DNA of 64,000 nt, from the NCBI GenBank assembly GCA_004431415.1, contig QPMI01000005.1, positions 806,001 through 870,000 on the forward strand, read 5' to 3'. The position numbers were made by a program, and so were the translations under genes. Positions 12,781-23,008 of the stretch are shown here, piece by piece. The notes beneath the pieces were generated by a model. That model did not search any database and had not been told where the DNA came from. It saw only the letters and a program-made list of their open reading frames with translations. The DNA is from Cyanophora paradoxa (Eukaryota > Glaucocystophyceae > Cyanophorales > Cyanophoraceae). Every line of letters starts with the position of its first letter. Within the stretch, counting starts at the first letter, position 1.

Positions 12781-13732
12781 GTCGTGAGCGACTGAGACCG
12801 ACTCGTGGTCGGTCACTGACGGTCAGCCATGGGCAGCTGCAGCGGGTCCGGTCCGGGTCCCTGATCGCGATCGCGAGATGGGGCCCTCGTCAGGGGTCGG
12901 CCTGCCACCGGTGGCCGGCGGGGCGGCTCTGCAGCTCCGCAACCAGATCCGCCGCGCCCTGCGGGGCCCAAGCAAGCAAGCAACCGAAGCTCAGATGCGG
13001 GAGATTTAGACCGGCCCGCCTGAGAGTAAGCCAAAGTTGGACGGGGTTCGACGTTGAGCTTAAACGTAAGGAGGAGGACAAGAGGTCAAATCCGGGACGG
13101 AGGAATTTAGAAGGGAAGCTTCTTAAGGGGCCAGGATCCGGACCATGGAGGAGGAGTGGGGCGGGCGCGGGCCCGGGGCCCGGGCCCCGACCTTGGATGC
13201 TAGGGAGCGGGTCCGGGCCCCGGATTTGAAAGAAGTTATAAGCTCACAACGAAGCTTGAAGCTCTAAAGAAGTTTTGAAAGCCTCTAAAGAACCTAGGGC
13301 GGGGCGGGGCCGGCCCGGACCTCATTCTTAAGCTCACAAAGAAGTTGGAAGCCCTTATATATGAAGCTCTAAAGAAAGAAGTTTTGAAAGCTTCTCAAGG
13401 CCAAGGGCCTAGGGCGCGGACCTCAGAGGCGATCGCGAGGGAGCGGAGGGAGCGCCGGAGGGGCAGGCCGGCCGCCCCCGCCCCCGCCTCGGGCCCCGCC
13501 CCCGCGTACACGCCGTCCACACGCTGCGCGGAGAGATAAGGGTCGAGGCCCTAGGAGATAAGGGTAGAGGTCCTAGGGAAGTGGCAGTCATCGTATACGT
13601 AAGAGGCCGCCGCCCCGCCCAGGAGTCCTAAATCCTCTCCCCCACTCCCCCCCTGGGCGAGGGGGGAGTCCCTTTTCTCTCCGGGTACACGCCGTCTACC
13701 CGCTGCCCCCGCCCCGCCCTGCCCGCCCCCGT

Positions 13733-13992
13733 CAGCTAGCTAGCCTCACCTGAGAAGGCCCCGTCCCCTGCACCCTCCCGGATTCAATCCGCAAGCTGTC
13801 CTACCCCCAGGCCGCCTCCCTCCTTCTCCCCCCATCCCCTGGGGGGTACGGCACGCAGCACGCAGCACTCAGCTAGCCTCACCTGAGAGGGCCCCTCTCC
13901 CGTACCCCGCCGGAGTAGAAGGCACTATCCTATCCCCAGGGTCCTCCCCCCCCTCCTTCGCCCCCTCCCCCCTGGGGGGGTACGGCACGCAC
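13733..13992 (-). repeat. Duplicated intron-plus-microexon units at the 3' end of the ankyrin gene
   Basis: Two similar units of roughly 130 bp lie side by side. Each carries TCAGCTAGC, CCTCACCTGAGA and, further on, a CCTGGGGGGTACGGCACGCA-like block. On the minus strand each also contains a possible phase-0 microexon between AG and GT: 13906-13929 (24 nt, DSAFYSGG) and 13774-13800 (27 nt, DSLRIESGR). Whether these exons are used, and where the gene stops, cannot be settled from sequence alone. Confidence 0.4.
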
Positions 13993-16900
13993 GGCGCCAA
14001 GGAGGGTCTCGAGGCGGAGGGAAAGCTCGCGGACCGTCGAGCGCCCGTTCATGCCCACCACGACCCGCGGGGGGTCCAGCGGCCTACGGAAGGAAGAAGC
14101 GGGGGGCGGTCAGGAGGCGAAGAAGATGGATGGATGGAAGATAAGGTGAGAGCATAAGCGAGTTAAGAAGGAAAACGTATTGGGTCGCGGCGTGGCGCGC
14201 GCGCCCTTCCTCTTCCCCTAGAAGTGATTACAGGAAGATAAAAGGGAAGAGGATCAAGACAGTTAGAAGATTATAAGAAATCAGAAGAATGAACGCGCAC
14301 CCTTCCTCCTCTCGTTTCCCTTCTTCCTGCGAGGACGCGGGCCGTGCCGGCGAGCGGCGGGCGGCGGGGGCGAGGCGCAGCTCCACGCGGCACTCGACCC
14401 GCTCCGCGTCCTTAGGAAGAAAAAGAAGAAGAAAAGGAGGGGTAAGCGAGCTTTCAAAAGGGGGGCGAGGGGGCGAGGCGGGGTTACCTCAAAGGCGCGG
14501 GCGAGGGCGCGGGGCGCCAGCACGCGGGGCGTCTGCGGCGGGGGCGGGAGGGGGTGAGGGGGGGGGGGGAAGGTCAGAGGCAGAGGGGGGGGGAAGGACC
14601 CCTTGCTGGGAGCGGCCCCCCCACCCAATTTCGCCTAGCGTGTTAGCCTCTTCGCTCTTATCTCCACTCTCTTCTTAGGCCTAGGCCTCGGATCGGAGGG
14701 CGGGGGCGGGAGCGGGTCTTCTCGGGTCTTGGCTCTTCTCTCAGCTCCGCCTCCTCAGGTCTTAGGATCGGAGGGGGGGGGGGAGTAGGGGGGGTACGCG
14801 CCTGGCCGGCGTCGTTCTCGCGCGTGAAGTCCGCCCCGAAGCGCAGCAGCAGCTGCACCAGCGCCTCCGCCACCTGCCCGCAGAGCTCAGGGCGGCGTAA
14901 CAGGCTTGAGAAAGAAATTTGCTCAGATAGGTCCGGCCAGGCAGGGAGGGGGTTGCCCCCCTCTCCACGCGCCGCTGTTTCCAGCGGCTCGGCCGGACCA
15001 TAGGCGTAACAGGCTTGAGGCTTAGGCGGCTGGAAGCTGGAGTCTACAGTGGAGCAGAATGGCGGTCCGCGCCGAGGCAGCGGGAGCGGCGGGGGGGGGG
15101 GTCGGGAGGAAAGCTTAGGGCGGCTGAGGCGCAAAGCGTGGGCGCGAAGCTAACAGAAGCTAAGCTGAGGAGCGGCTGCGTCGCCGCCTTCGTCCGCCAG
15201 CCCCCGCCCGCCGCGTAGCCTAACGGAAGCCGCCTAAGGCGGCTAGAAGCTAAAAGAAGCCGCCTAAGGCGCCTGATAGAAGCCAATGCGGCTTGAAGCT
15301 AATCTAGAAGCTAAGCTGAGGAGCGGCTACCGAAGCGCCTCCACCGCCTTCGTCCGGCGCCGCCACTCTTAGAGCGGAACAGGCTCGAAGCCAAGGTGGC
15401 TGAGGAGCTAAGCTTGGAGCGTATAGAAGCTGAGCAGAGGAGCGGCCGCCTTCCGCTCAGAGAGAAAGAGAGTCGAGTGGGAGGCAGCGGACGGGGCGGG
15501 TCGGGCGGGGAATGGCGGGAGCGGCGGCGGGCGGGGTGGGGCGGGGCGGAGCGGGACGGGAAGGGGCGGGAAGGGCGGGGCGGGGGGGGGGATGGGGGAG
15601 GGGGGGGCGGAAGGGGGGGGGGGGGCGGGCACCTTTGCCGGCATCTGGACGCTGCAGGCGTAGTGCAGCGCCGTGTTGCCCCCCGCGGCCTGCGCCAGGA
15701 GATGGCTCAGAGGGACAACGAGGTGGAAAGGAGGGGGGAGGGGAGGGGGAGGAGGGCGCGGGGGAGGGGGAGGGGGGAGGAGGGCGCGGGGGAGGGGGAA
15801 GGGGCGGAGGGGGAGGGGGGAGGGGGGAGGGGGAGGGGTGGAGGGGGGAGGGGGAGGGGGGAGGGGGGGGAACGGGCGTAGGAAAAAGCTGTTAGATAGA
15901 AAGCTAGAAGGCTATTAGAGGGCCATTCGATATCACAATCTTGAAGCTACAGACAACGACATTAGATATCGTTGGGATATCTAAAATCGTTGACAACGAA
16001 GCCGGCGCCGGCGTATAGAGAGAGAGAAAGCTATAGAAAGCTGGAAAGCTAGACCTAGCTTCATTTGATGGAGAGCTAGAGACCGATATATAATAGTTTT
16101 CGAAGCTGCCGGAGGGGGCACCTGGAAGTCGAAGTCGGCGCCGGCGTCGAGGAGGGCCCGAGCGGCGTCTAGGTGACCCCCGATCACCGCCAGCTGGGAG
16201 GGGAGTAAGGGGCGTAAGCAGAAAGCTAAGGCTGGGGGGAAGGGGGGGTACCTGGAGGGCGGACTGGCGGCCCTCCCCCCACGCGTCCGGGTTCGCCTGC
16301 CCGGGTACGTCAGTCCCGTGATTATTCTCGTACCCCTGCAAGGGGTCTGTCCGTTCGAGGAAAGGACGGGATGGCGTACCCCCGCGTCGAGGAGGACGCC
16401 GAGGATCTCGCGGTACCCCTTCTGGGCCGCGATCAGAAGGGCGGTAGCCCCCGACACGAACTGTCGGTCCACCTCCGCTGCGGCGAAAGGTTGGCGAGGG
16501 GGGTACGGGGCAGCCGGGGGGTACGGGTAGGGACCGCCGCGGGACAGGAGGAGACGAACGGTCGAGAGACGACCGTACTCAGCCGCGACGTAAAGCGGCG
16601 TGGCGCCCTGTACCCCCCTCAGCGACGCGGAGGATCCGCGAGGGGGGTACGCTCGCCTCGCGGGTGGCGACGTGGACGGCGCCCGGGGACGCGTCGAGGA
16701 GCACGCGAGCGGCGGCGGCCTCGCCGGCGCGAGCCGCAACGAAGACCGGCGTCTCGCCCACGGCCGACCTGCGCCGATTCCAGAGTCGGGAGGGGAAGGG
16801 GGTACGGGCGGAAGGGGGGCGGGGGTACGCGCACGGCAGGTCCGCCGTGGCGTTCGCCGCGAGGAGCGCCTGCGGGGGGTACAGGTACAGGATAAGGAAA

Positions 16901-18832
16901 AGGAGGAGCCGACGGGTACGGGGCGCGCGCCTTGATAAGTTCGGCGAGGCCGGCTCCCGCGGCGATGTGGAGGGCCGCGTACCCCCCCGCCCCCGCGATA
17001 TCCGGGTCCGCCCCCATCTGAGCGTCGCCTCAGATCAGATCAGAACTGATCTGATGCGATCTGATCTGAGCCGGGGGGGGGTACGGCGCACGTCCAGGAG
17101 GAGGCGGACCAACGCCTCATGCCTGTTCTCGACGGCGATCACGAGCGGCGAGGCCCCCGAGCGACCGTACCGCCTGCGGGGGGCGTCGGGGAGGGGTACA
17201 GGAGGGAGGGAGGAGAAGGGGGGTACGCACGCGTCCACGCGGGCGCCGCAGTCCTCCGCCAGTACCCGTACCACGTCGAAGTGGCCCGCCTCCGCCCTAA
17301 GGGGGTACCGGACTCAACGGAAGAGAGCCGGCAAGGGAAGCGGGGGTACGGCGCACGCGTAGTAGATGGCGGTAGCCCCCTCCCCCGAAGGGGCCTCAAC
17401 GTCCGCCCCGTGATCGCAGAGGGCCTGCCAAGGGGTACGTTAGACCGAGGGGAGGGGTACGGGACCCTTGTGGGGGGGGACGCACGATGACGGCGATGAG
17501 GTGTCCACCCTTCGCGGCGACGTGGAGCGGGCGCAATCGCGTGGCGGGGTCCACATAGTCCACCTGGAGGGGTGTACGCGCTCATGATCAAACGCGCGTG
17601 CAAAAAGAGAGAGAAGGCGAAAGGAGGTGCGAACGTAGGCGGCGGGTCGGCTCTTGTCGGGTTGGAGGTACGCCGCAACTCTGCGCACGTCGCCCCGAAC
17701 CGCTGCGGCGAAAAGCTCCGCGCTCGAGCGCGCCTCCTCCCTGGGTAAAGCGTGAGAACTGGGGAAAGGGAGAAAGGAGGGCAGGCGGGTACCGGGTGAG
17801 CTGCTTGGTGCGGTCCTGGGCAGGGCGGGGCGCCCCCACCCCGCCCGGCCCGTTCAAAAGGGCGTCCTCAACGGAAGAAGGCGGCGGTTCCCGCCCCGCC
17901 GCCTCCGCCCGAGCCGCCATCGACCTCGCCCGTACCCGTGCCCGGATCGCCGAGGCGACGTACCCCTCCGGGTCCAGCTCGTGCTCGTCCAGCCGCTCGG
18001 TACCCGGGGCCGCCTCCCCCCACCGGGGTACGTCGTGCGCCCGCCTCCGCTTGCCCCCGGGGCTGCCGTGCGAGCGATTCGGCGAGGAGCGGGACCGGGG
18101 AAAGAGGCGGGGGGAGAAGGGGGGGGGGGTACATTGCCATGTAGACGATGAGGGCCAACGCTCCCAGGGTAAGGAGGACCAGACCCAGGGTTCCGGCGTG
18201 CTTCGAGATACCCCCCCGCCACTGCGCGGGGCGTCGGCGGGGGCGGAGGACGCTTGCGAAGGGGGGGGGGGGGGGGGGGGTACGGGCGCACGCGGGACCG
18301 GGGGGGCTCCCGGTCCGACGCGAGCCGCGCGCGAGCGCGCTGCAGCTGCGCGTGGTGTGCTGAAAGGTTCTCGAGTCGCCTGTCGAGCTGCCGCGCCTTC
18401 GAATCGGACACGAAGCGGCGGCGGACGCCGCCGGCGCCGCCGGCGGAGCGCGCGACAAGCTGCGGAATGAGCTGCCGCAGGCTGAATGACGGGTGCAGGT
18501 TCTCCATCGGGGCGCGGCACGTCGGGCAGAGCGGCGCCCGCCCCGTGTCCCGTTCGAGGTACCGGACGGTACACTGCACGGCGGCGTCAGCGGGCTGCTT
18601 GTGACGGGCGGCGCTCGCTTTTCACTCCGAGAAAGAGAAGCGAACGAGCGGAAAGTGCACCTCGGCACAGTACGCGTGGCCTGCGCACGCGCGGGCTCGT
18701 CACGCACCGCGTGTTCCGCGGCGGGGCGGAGGGCGGACCGCAGACGGACTCCACGGCAGCGTCGAGAACGTCGAGGCATATTGGGCAGTGCATGCTGTCG
18801 AGCGCCATCGGGGCGGCCGCAGGTTCTGCCAT
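13993..18832 (-). CDS. RING finger, transmembrane, ankyrin-repeat protein (candidate membrane E3 ubiquitin ligase)
   Basis: Phase-consistent minus-strand exons: 18832-18739, 18680-18661, 18573-18292, 18221-18133, 18062-17793, 17740-17635, 17563-17486, 17424-17357, 17296-17231, 17173-17092, 17017-16931, 16869-16835, 16768-16651, 16607-16535, 16477-16380, 16296-16252, 16193-16122, 15689-15633, 14873-14802, 14532-14488, 14410-14337 and 14083-13993. Exons 1-3 form a C3HC4 RING: CPIC, then CGHAYCAEC, then CPTC. A short coiled coil follows, then a membrane helix (LGLVLLTLGALALIVYMA) and about ten ankyrin repeats, e.g. LRPLHVAAKGGHLIAVI, GASPLVIAVENRHEALVRLL and GATPLYVAAEYGRLSTVRLL. By family this would be a membrane-anchored E3 ligase whose ankyrins pick the substrate; that role is inferred. 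Introns 11 and 19 use GC donors. An in-frame upstream Met at 18967 is also possible, and the 3' end is unresolved. Confidence 0.8.
15690..16121 (-). other. Long intron with polypyrimidine tract on the coding strand
   Basis: The intron between ankyrin exons ending in DFDFQ and starting AAGGNTALHYA contains about 160 bp of almost pure purine on the plus strand (15721-15880, GGGGGAGG-type repeats), i.e. C/T on the coding strand. Such mirror-like tracts can form triplex DNA. Confidence 0.6.
17018..17091 (-). repeat. Intron with a perfect 13-bp inverted repeat
   Basis: This intron of the ankyrin gene contains CTCAGATCAGATC at 17029-17041 and its exact reverse complement at 17058-17070. The pair could form a hairpin just inside the 3' splice site. 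Confidence 0.75.
18261..18280. repeat. Homopolymer G tract (20 nt) inside an intron
   Basis: A run of C on the coding (minus) strand between exons 3 and 4 of the RING-ankyrin gene, directly after the GTGCGCCCGTACC donor region. Confidence 0.9.
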
Positions 18833-19004
18833 GGAGCGCGTAGCGCGAACCCCGCCGCCCGTCGATTCGCTCCAAGACGCTAGCGCAACGGCCTGGGCGT
18901 GCTCTGACTCGAGCCTCTGAGCCGCCTCGGGCGCGTGCGCGTGCCGCTCCTGGGAAGCTGCGCCCAAGAGAGTCGAACCCCCGGGACGAGGGACGGGCCT
19001 TATG

Positions 19005-19572
19005 AATTCGGGAACTTAAGCGAAACTTCGGTGATAAGTTCCCGGATTCGGGAACTTAAGAGAAACTTCGGTGTTAAGTTCCCGGATCCGGGAACTTAAG
19101 CGAAACTTCGGTGTTAAGTTCCCGGATTCGGGAACTTAAGCGAAACTCTGGAATTAAGTTCCCGGATCCGGGAACTTAAGCGAAACTTCGGCGTTAAGTT
19201 CCCGGATTCGGGAACTTACGCGAAACTCTGGAATTAAGTTCCCGGATTCGGGAACTTAAGCGAAACTTCGGCGTTAAGTTCCCGGATTCGGGAACTAAAG
19301 CGAAACTCTGGTATTAAGTTCCCGGATTCCGAAGTTCGGGACATCCATAAGTGAATTCGCACACACCGAGACAAATGGCTAAAGCTGTAACTGAGGTGTC
19401 CATCTGTGTCAAGTCGAGAGATAAACCTACGGGACTAAGCCTTTCGGATATCGGACCGGGTGGAGCTCGATTTCCCGGATTCGGGAACTTGAGCGAAACT
19501 TCGGTGTTAAGTTCCCGGATTCGGGAACTTAAGCGAAACTCTGGTGTTAAGTTCCCGGATTCGGGAACTTCG
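19005..19572. repeat. 40-bp palindromic tandem repeat (two blocks)
   Basis: The unit is about 40 bp: CCCGGATTCGGGAACTTAAG followed by CGAAACTTCGGTGTTAAGTT, with small variants. About eight copies run from 19005 to 19330. After an unrelated stretch of roughly 140 bp, about 2.4 more copies lie at 19474-19572. Where the unit centre is GGATCC, the junction AAGTTCCCGGATCCGGGAAC continues to a perfect 22-bp palindrome. The array ends about 40 bp upstream of the longest possible start of the RING-ankyrin gene. Confidence 0.9.
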
Positions 19573-21564
19573 CGCCCTCGCGCCCGGCCCGCCGGGCCCA
19601 CAGCTCCGGGCCCGCGGCCAGGCTCACGGGGGTCCAGGCACCGTCCAGCGCGCGAGCATCATACATATATGCCGCCGCCGCCGCGCCGCGGCGCGCGGCC
19701 CGCCGGGATTCATATGCATCATGGCATATGCATGCGCCTAGGCCTTGCGCATGCACATGGAGCTTCAAGGGGTTTCGAGCCTCGGAGCTTCCGAAGTTCC
19801 ACGGAAACGGCAGACATCGATCGGAGCTCGCGATCGAGCTCGAGCTCGCAGCTGCAGCTGATCATGATCGAAGCATGAGTACATGCTCTGCAGCTGCACT
19901 GCGGCAGCTGATCATGCATATGGGTGCTGCAGCTAATTAAACGGCGATCGCGATCGCCACCATGCGCACTAGTACTGCGGCAGGACCGTCGGACACTCAG
20001 TGACTGTGACATGTTCAGTCGCGGCCGGCCGCGGCGCACGCCTCGAGCTCATGATCGTGATCCTGCAGCTGGAGCGGCGCAGGCGCCCGGCCGTACGCGT
20101 AGTCACACTGAGTACGTCGCGTACGCGTACGCGTATACCTCGTAGGTAACTTAGTAACGAGCGAGGTGCCGCAGTGCGCACGTGCCACGGTGGGCTAGCA
20201 CTGCACGCGTACGCTAGCGCTAGCGCTAGATCTCCCCTCAAGCTCGACCTATACATGTACATGTCTGATCATGATCATGAGCCTGCATTGCATGAGGCCG
20301 CGCCATCTTAACGCCGGCGCTGTTCAACGATTCGATCTTTCTTTCTTTCTCAGCAGCTTTCTTTCTTCACACTAGTACTACACTGTGACAGATCTACGTA
20401 TACTAGTACTTTGCCAAAGCCGGCGCGTTCACGTGCACATGTTCACGCCCTGGGCAAATTTGAAGCTGATCATGAGAAAGCACACATAAACTTGAAAAAT
20501 CGTGAACTTGGAAGCATGGGGCGACGGAGCCGGACCCGGGACTCCGGGATCGTCATTATAACTGATATCGATGCACTGATAAGAGCTCGAGTGTCACGAT
20601 GACATGTGTACCTGCACATGCACATATTCTGTTCGGTACGGCCCGATTAAACTAGGGGGAGCGATTGGCGAGAGACCGAAGCGCTTAACACGAGCTAGTA
20701 CGCATCTTAATGCATATCCAATGCTCAGTCTCTCGCGGACGCGGTACAAAAATTTCCTAGATGAATGGCCATACAAAGGCGACGACGAAAAGGCCAGTTT
20801 CGCGGCGAGCTAGCCGGCTAGCAGTGCGCCCGGCCGGCGTCTTATTGCCCCAGCGTTCGAGTCCCGGGAAGGGCAGTTGGGGGGAGCGGGGGGGCCTGGG
20901 CGGGCCTTGAGCTGCCGGGGCGCAGCGACCTCGAGGTCGCTTTCCGCAGTCCGGGGGATCAGCTCCGAGGCCAACTTTCGCGCGGCGAGCTTCTGGCGGG
21001 AGACCAAAAATGTTTTTCATCTCGGCTGATCTAAAATGCACTTCCTACCTGCCCGGTCTCGCGCCAGTCACTCGCTGTGCTCCGCTTTAATTTCGGCCGG
21101 GACTTTGAACTCGCGGAAAAGGGTCTAGAAAGACGAACTTCGGAAGGCTGGGAAGCAGTGGGAACTGTTTTTAGAAGACGAAGAAAAAACAGCCTTCCCG
21201 GTACCCGGTATCCACTCCGACTCCTCCAGTACCCGGTACTTTAAAATTCGATTCGCTCCCCCGTCGCTCGAGCCGCCGCCGGGCCGGCCAACCGGCGGGG
21301 CCGGGCCGCGCGCGCGGGCCCCGCCGCGGCTCCCGCGGGCGGCGCGGGGTTGCGGGTCCCGGCCGGGGCCGGCCCGGCAGCCGCCGGGCCAGCGGCCGGC
21401 GGCCCGGCGCCGCGCGCGGCGCGCCGCAACCGCCGGGCGCACGGCGGCGGCGCGGCGCGGCCGCGCGGGGGCCGCCAGCCTGGCGCCAGGCCGGGGTCGG
21501 GGTCCGGGGGTACAAGGTAGAAGCTTAAGAGGTACGCGTCACGGCGTGCACGAGCCTGAGCCTA
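19573..21564. other. Intergenic DNA, no gene recognised
   Basis: Only short ORFs occur. Palindromic words such as TGATCATGATC (19858, 20264), GCTAGCGCTAGCGCTAG (20213) and CGTACGCGTACGCGTA are frequent. No RNA gene or protein domain was recognised. Confidence 0.5.
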
Positions 21565-21832
21565 CTACCGTAGGGCACTTAAGTACCGCGGGCACTTAAC
21601 TAACGCGGTACCAAATTAACGCGCCAAAAGTTTGTTAAAACGCGGTAATTTGGTGCCGCGGTAATTTGCTGCTGAGAGCTCGCCCCATACAGTACCCCAT
21701 CGAATTACTGCCCCATGCAAGCCTCAAATTTTTAAAACCGCGTTGATTTGGTACCGCGGTATTTCGCTCAGAGGAGTGCCATTTTTGAAACCGCGTTAAT
21801 TAACGCCGCAGTAATTTAGTGCCCGACGGTAG
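21565..21832. mobile_element. MITE-like element with terminal inverted repeats, copy 1
   Basis: The left end CTACCGTAGGGCACTTAAGT and the reverse complement of the right end, CTACCGTCGGGCACTAAATT, match closely. The 268-bp interior has no coding capacity and consists of repeated GCGGTAATTT / AACGCGGT words. A related element with the same CTACCGTAG end lies at 49635-49902. Short non-autonomous DNA transposons have this shape; a target duplication is not clear here. Confidence 0.7.
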
Positions 21833-23008
21833 GCTACTACTAGCCTAATACGCCACTAATTCGCCACTACTAGTAATACGGTACGAAATCGACGCGGGCA
21901 GTGCGCATGCGCAGTGCGCAGTGCGCACTGGCAGCGGCACTGCGCATGCGCAGCTGCCGCAGTGCAGACTGCAGTGCAGTACTAGTCGAACTTCGAACTT
22001 CGAAGCCTTGAAGCCGCAGCTGCACTGAGCCTGCAGGCTGCGCCGCTGCAGTGCATGCAGTTTGCTGGACTAGCTTTAATTTAGGACTAGCTCCCGGTAC
22101 AGGCCCCGAGTCCCGACTCTCGGCGACTCCCGAGTCCAGAGGGCTACGCGGCCTGCGCCAAATGCAACGTTGACTCGCCGCCAAGTCGCCGAGTTGCCGC
22201 CGAACGCGCAGGGCGAGCTGGAGCGCGGCGAGCTGGATTTGAGGAGCACGCGGCCGCGGGCGAGTCAGCTTTCTTTCTTATATATATTGCTTCGCGCTGT
22301 GTATACGTATCTTCTCAATCATCAGCTGCAGGCTGCAGCTTCACCTAGCGGGCCTGCCTGGCGGCTCCGAGGCTCGCTTTATGATCAACCTTTTTTGTAG
22401 CACTGCCGCAGAGCAGTATCGAAATTGAGCTGGCAGCTGCAGCCTGGTAGCTAAGCCTGAATTCCAGCAGCTCGGTGGCTCCGAGGCTCCAGCCGCGGGC
22501 CCAGCGTGGGATCTGGAGCCGCGGCCGCTAGTTTAGAGTCTTGAGACTCCGGGATCCGGATCCGCGGCCGAAACTTGGGGAGTCCGCGGCCGGCGAACGC
22601 GTCCGACGGTCTGTTGGCTGCACGGCACGAGCTCAAGCCAGGCTCGTTCTCACAGCTTCAATTTGCAGCTTGCGCGTGCCGTACACGCAGCTTGCCCTCT
22701 CTGCAGCTGCCCCCGGCCCAGGCCCGGGGCCCCGCGGCCGGGTGGCCTCCAGCGGAGCTGCGCATGCTCACGTGAATGTTAAGCGTGTATACTTATACGA
22801 ACGCAGCTGCATATATATTCACAGCTGCATGTAGGTGTATGCTCGTAAGCAGCTTTAGTACTGCAGCTGCGGGAGCTTTCCAAAGATGAGGTCTCTATGT
22901 TCCCATAATATTTATGCATTTGGCGGCGCCGGCAGCAGCTGCAGTTCGTTGCATCGGCGACCGATCGCTCGTTCGTATAGACGGGACGGCCGCCGGGGCT
23001 GGATACCG
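21833..23008. other. Intergenic DNA upstream of the cysteine-rich receptor-like gene
   Basis: No coding domain is visible. CTGCAGCTGC-type words and short palindromes are frequent (for example 21900-22060 and 22680-22880). Confidence 0.5.

Larger units (their letters stand above)
10746..13730. other. Intergenic DNA with homopolymer G tracts, no gene recognised
   Basis: ORFs here are short and compositional. G runs of 20 (11410-11429) and 28 (12750-12777) are present. Around 11.85-12.08 kb there is G-rich text that may be a decayed repeat, but I cannot assign it to a family. Confidence 0.5.

Noticed and set aside
15396-15895. Plus-strand glycine/arginine-rich ORFs
   Set aside because: They lie in a purine-rich intron of the minus-strand ankyrin gene and only reflect GGGGGAGG repeats.
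16371-17490. Plus-strand ORFs of 120-230 codons
   Set aside because: Antisense to phased ankyrin exons; the minus strand carries the conserved repeats.
19005-19572. CRISPR-like array
   Set aside because: Units are contiguous 40-bp tandem repeats without unique spacers, in eukaryotic DNA with spliceosomal introns.
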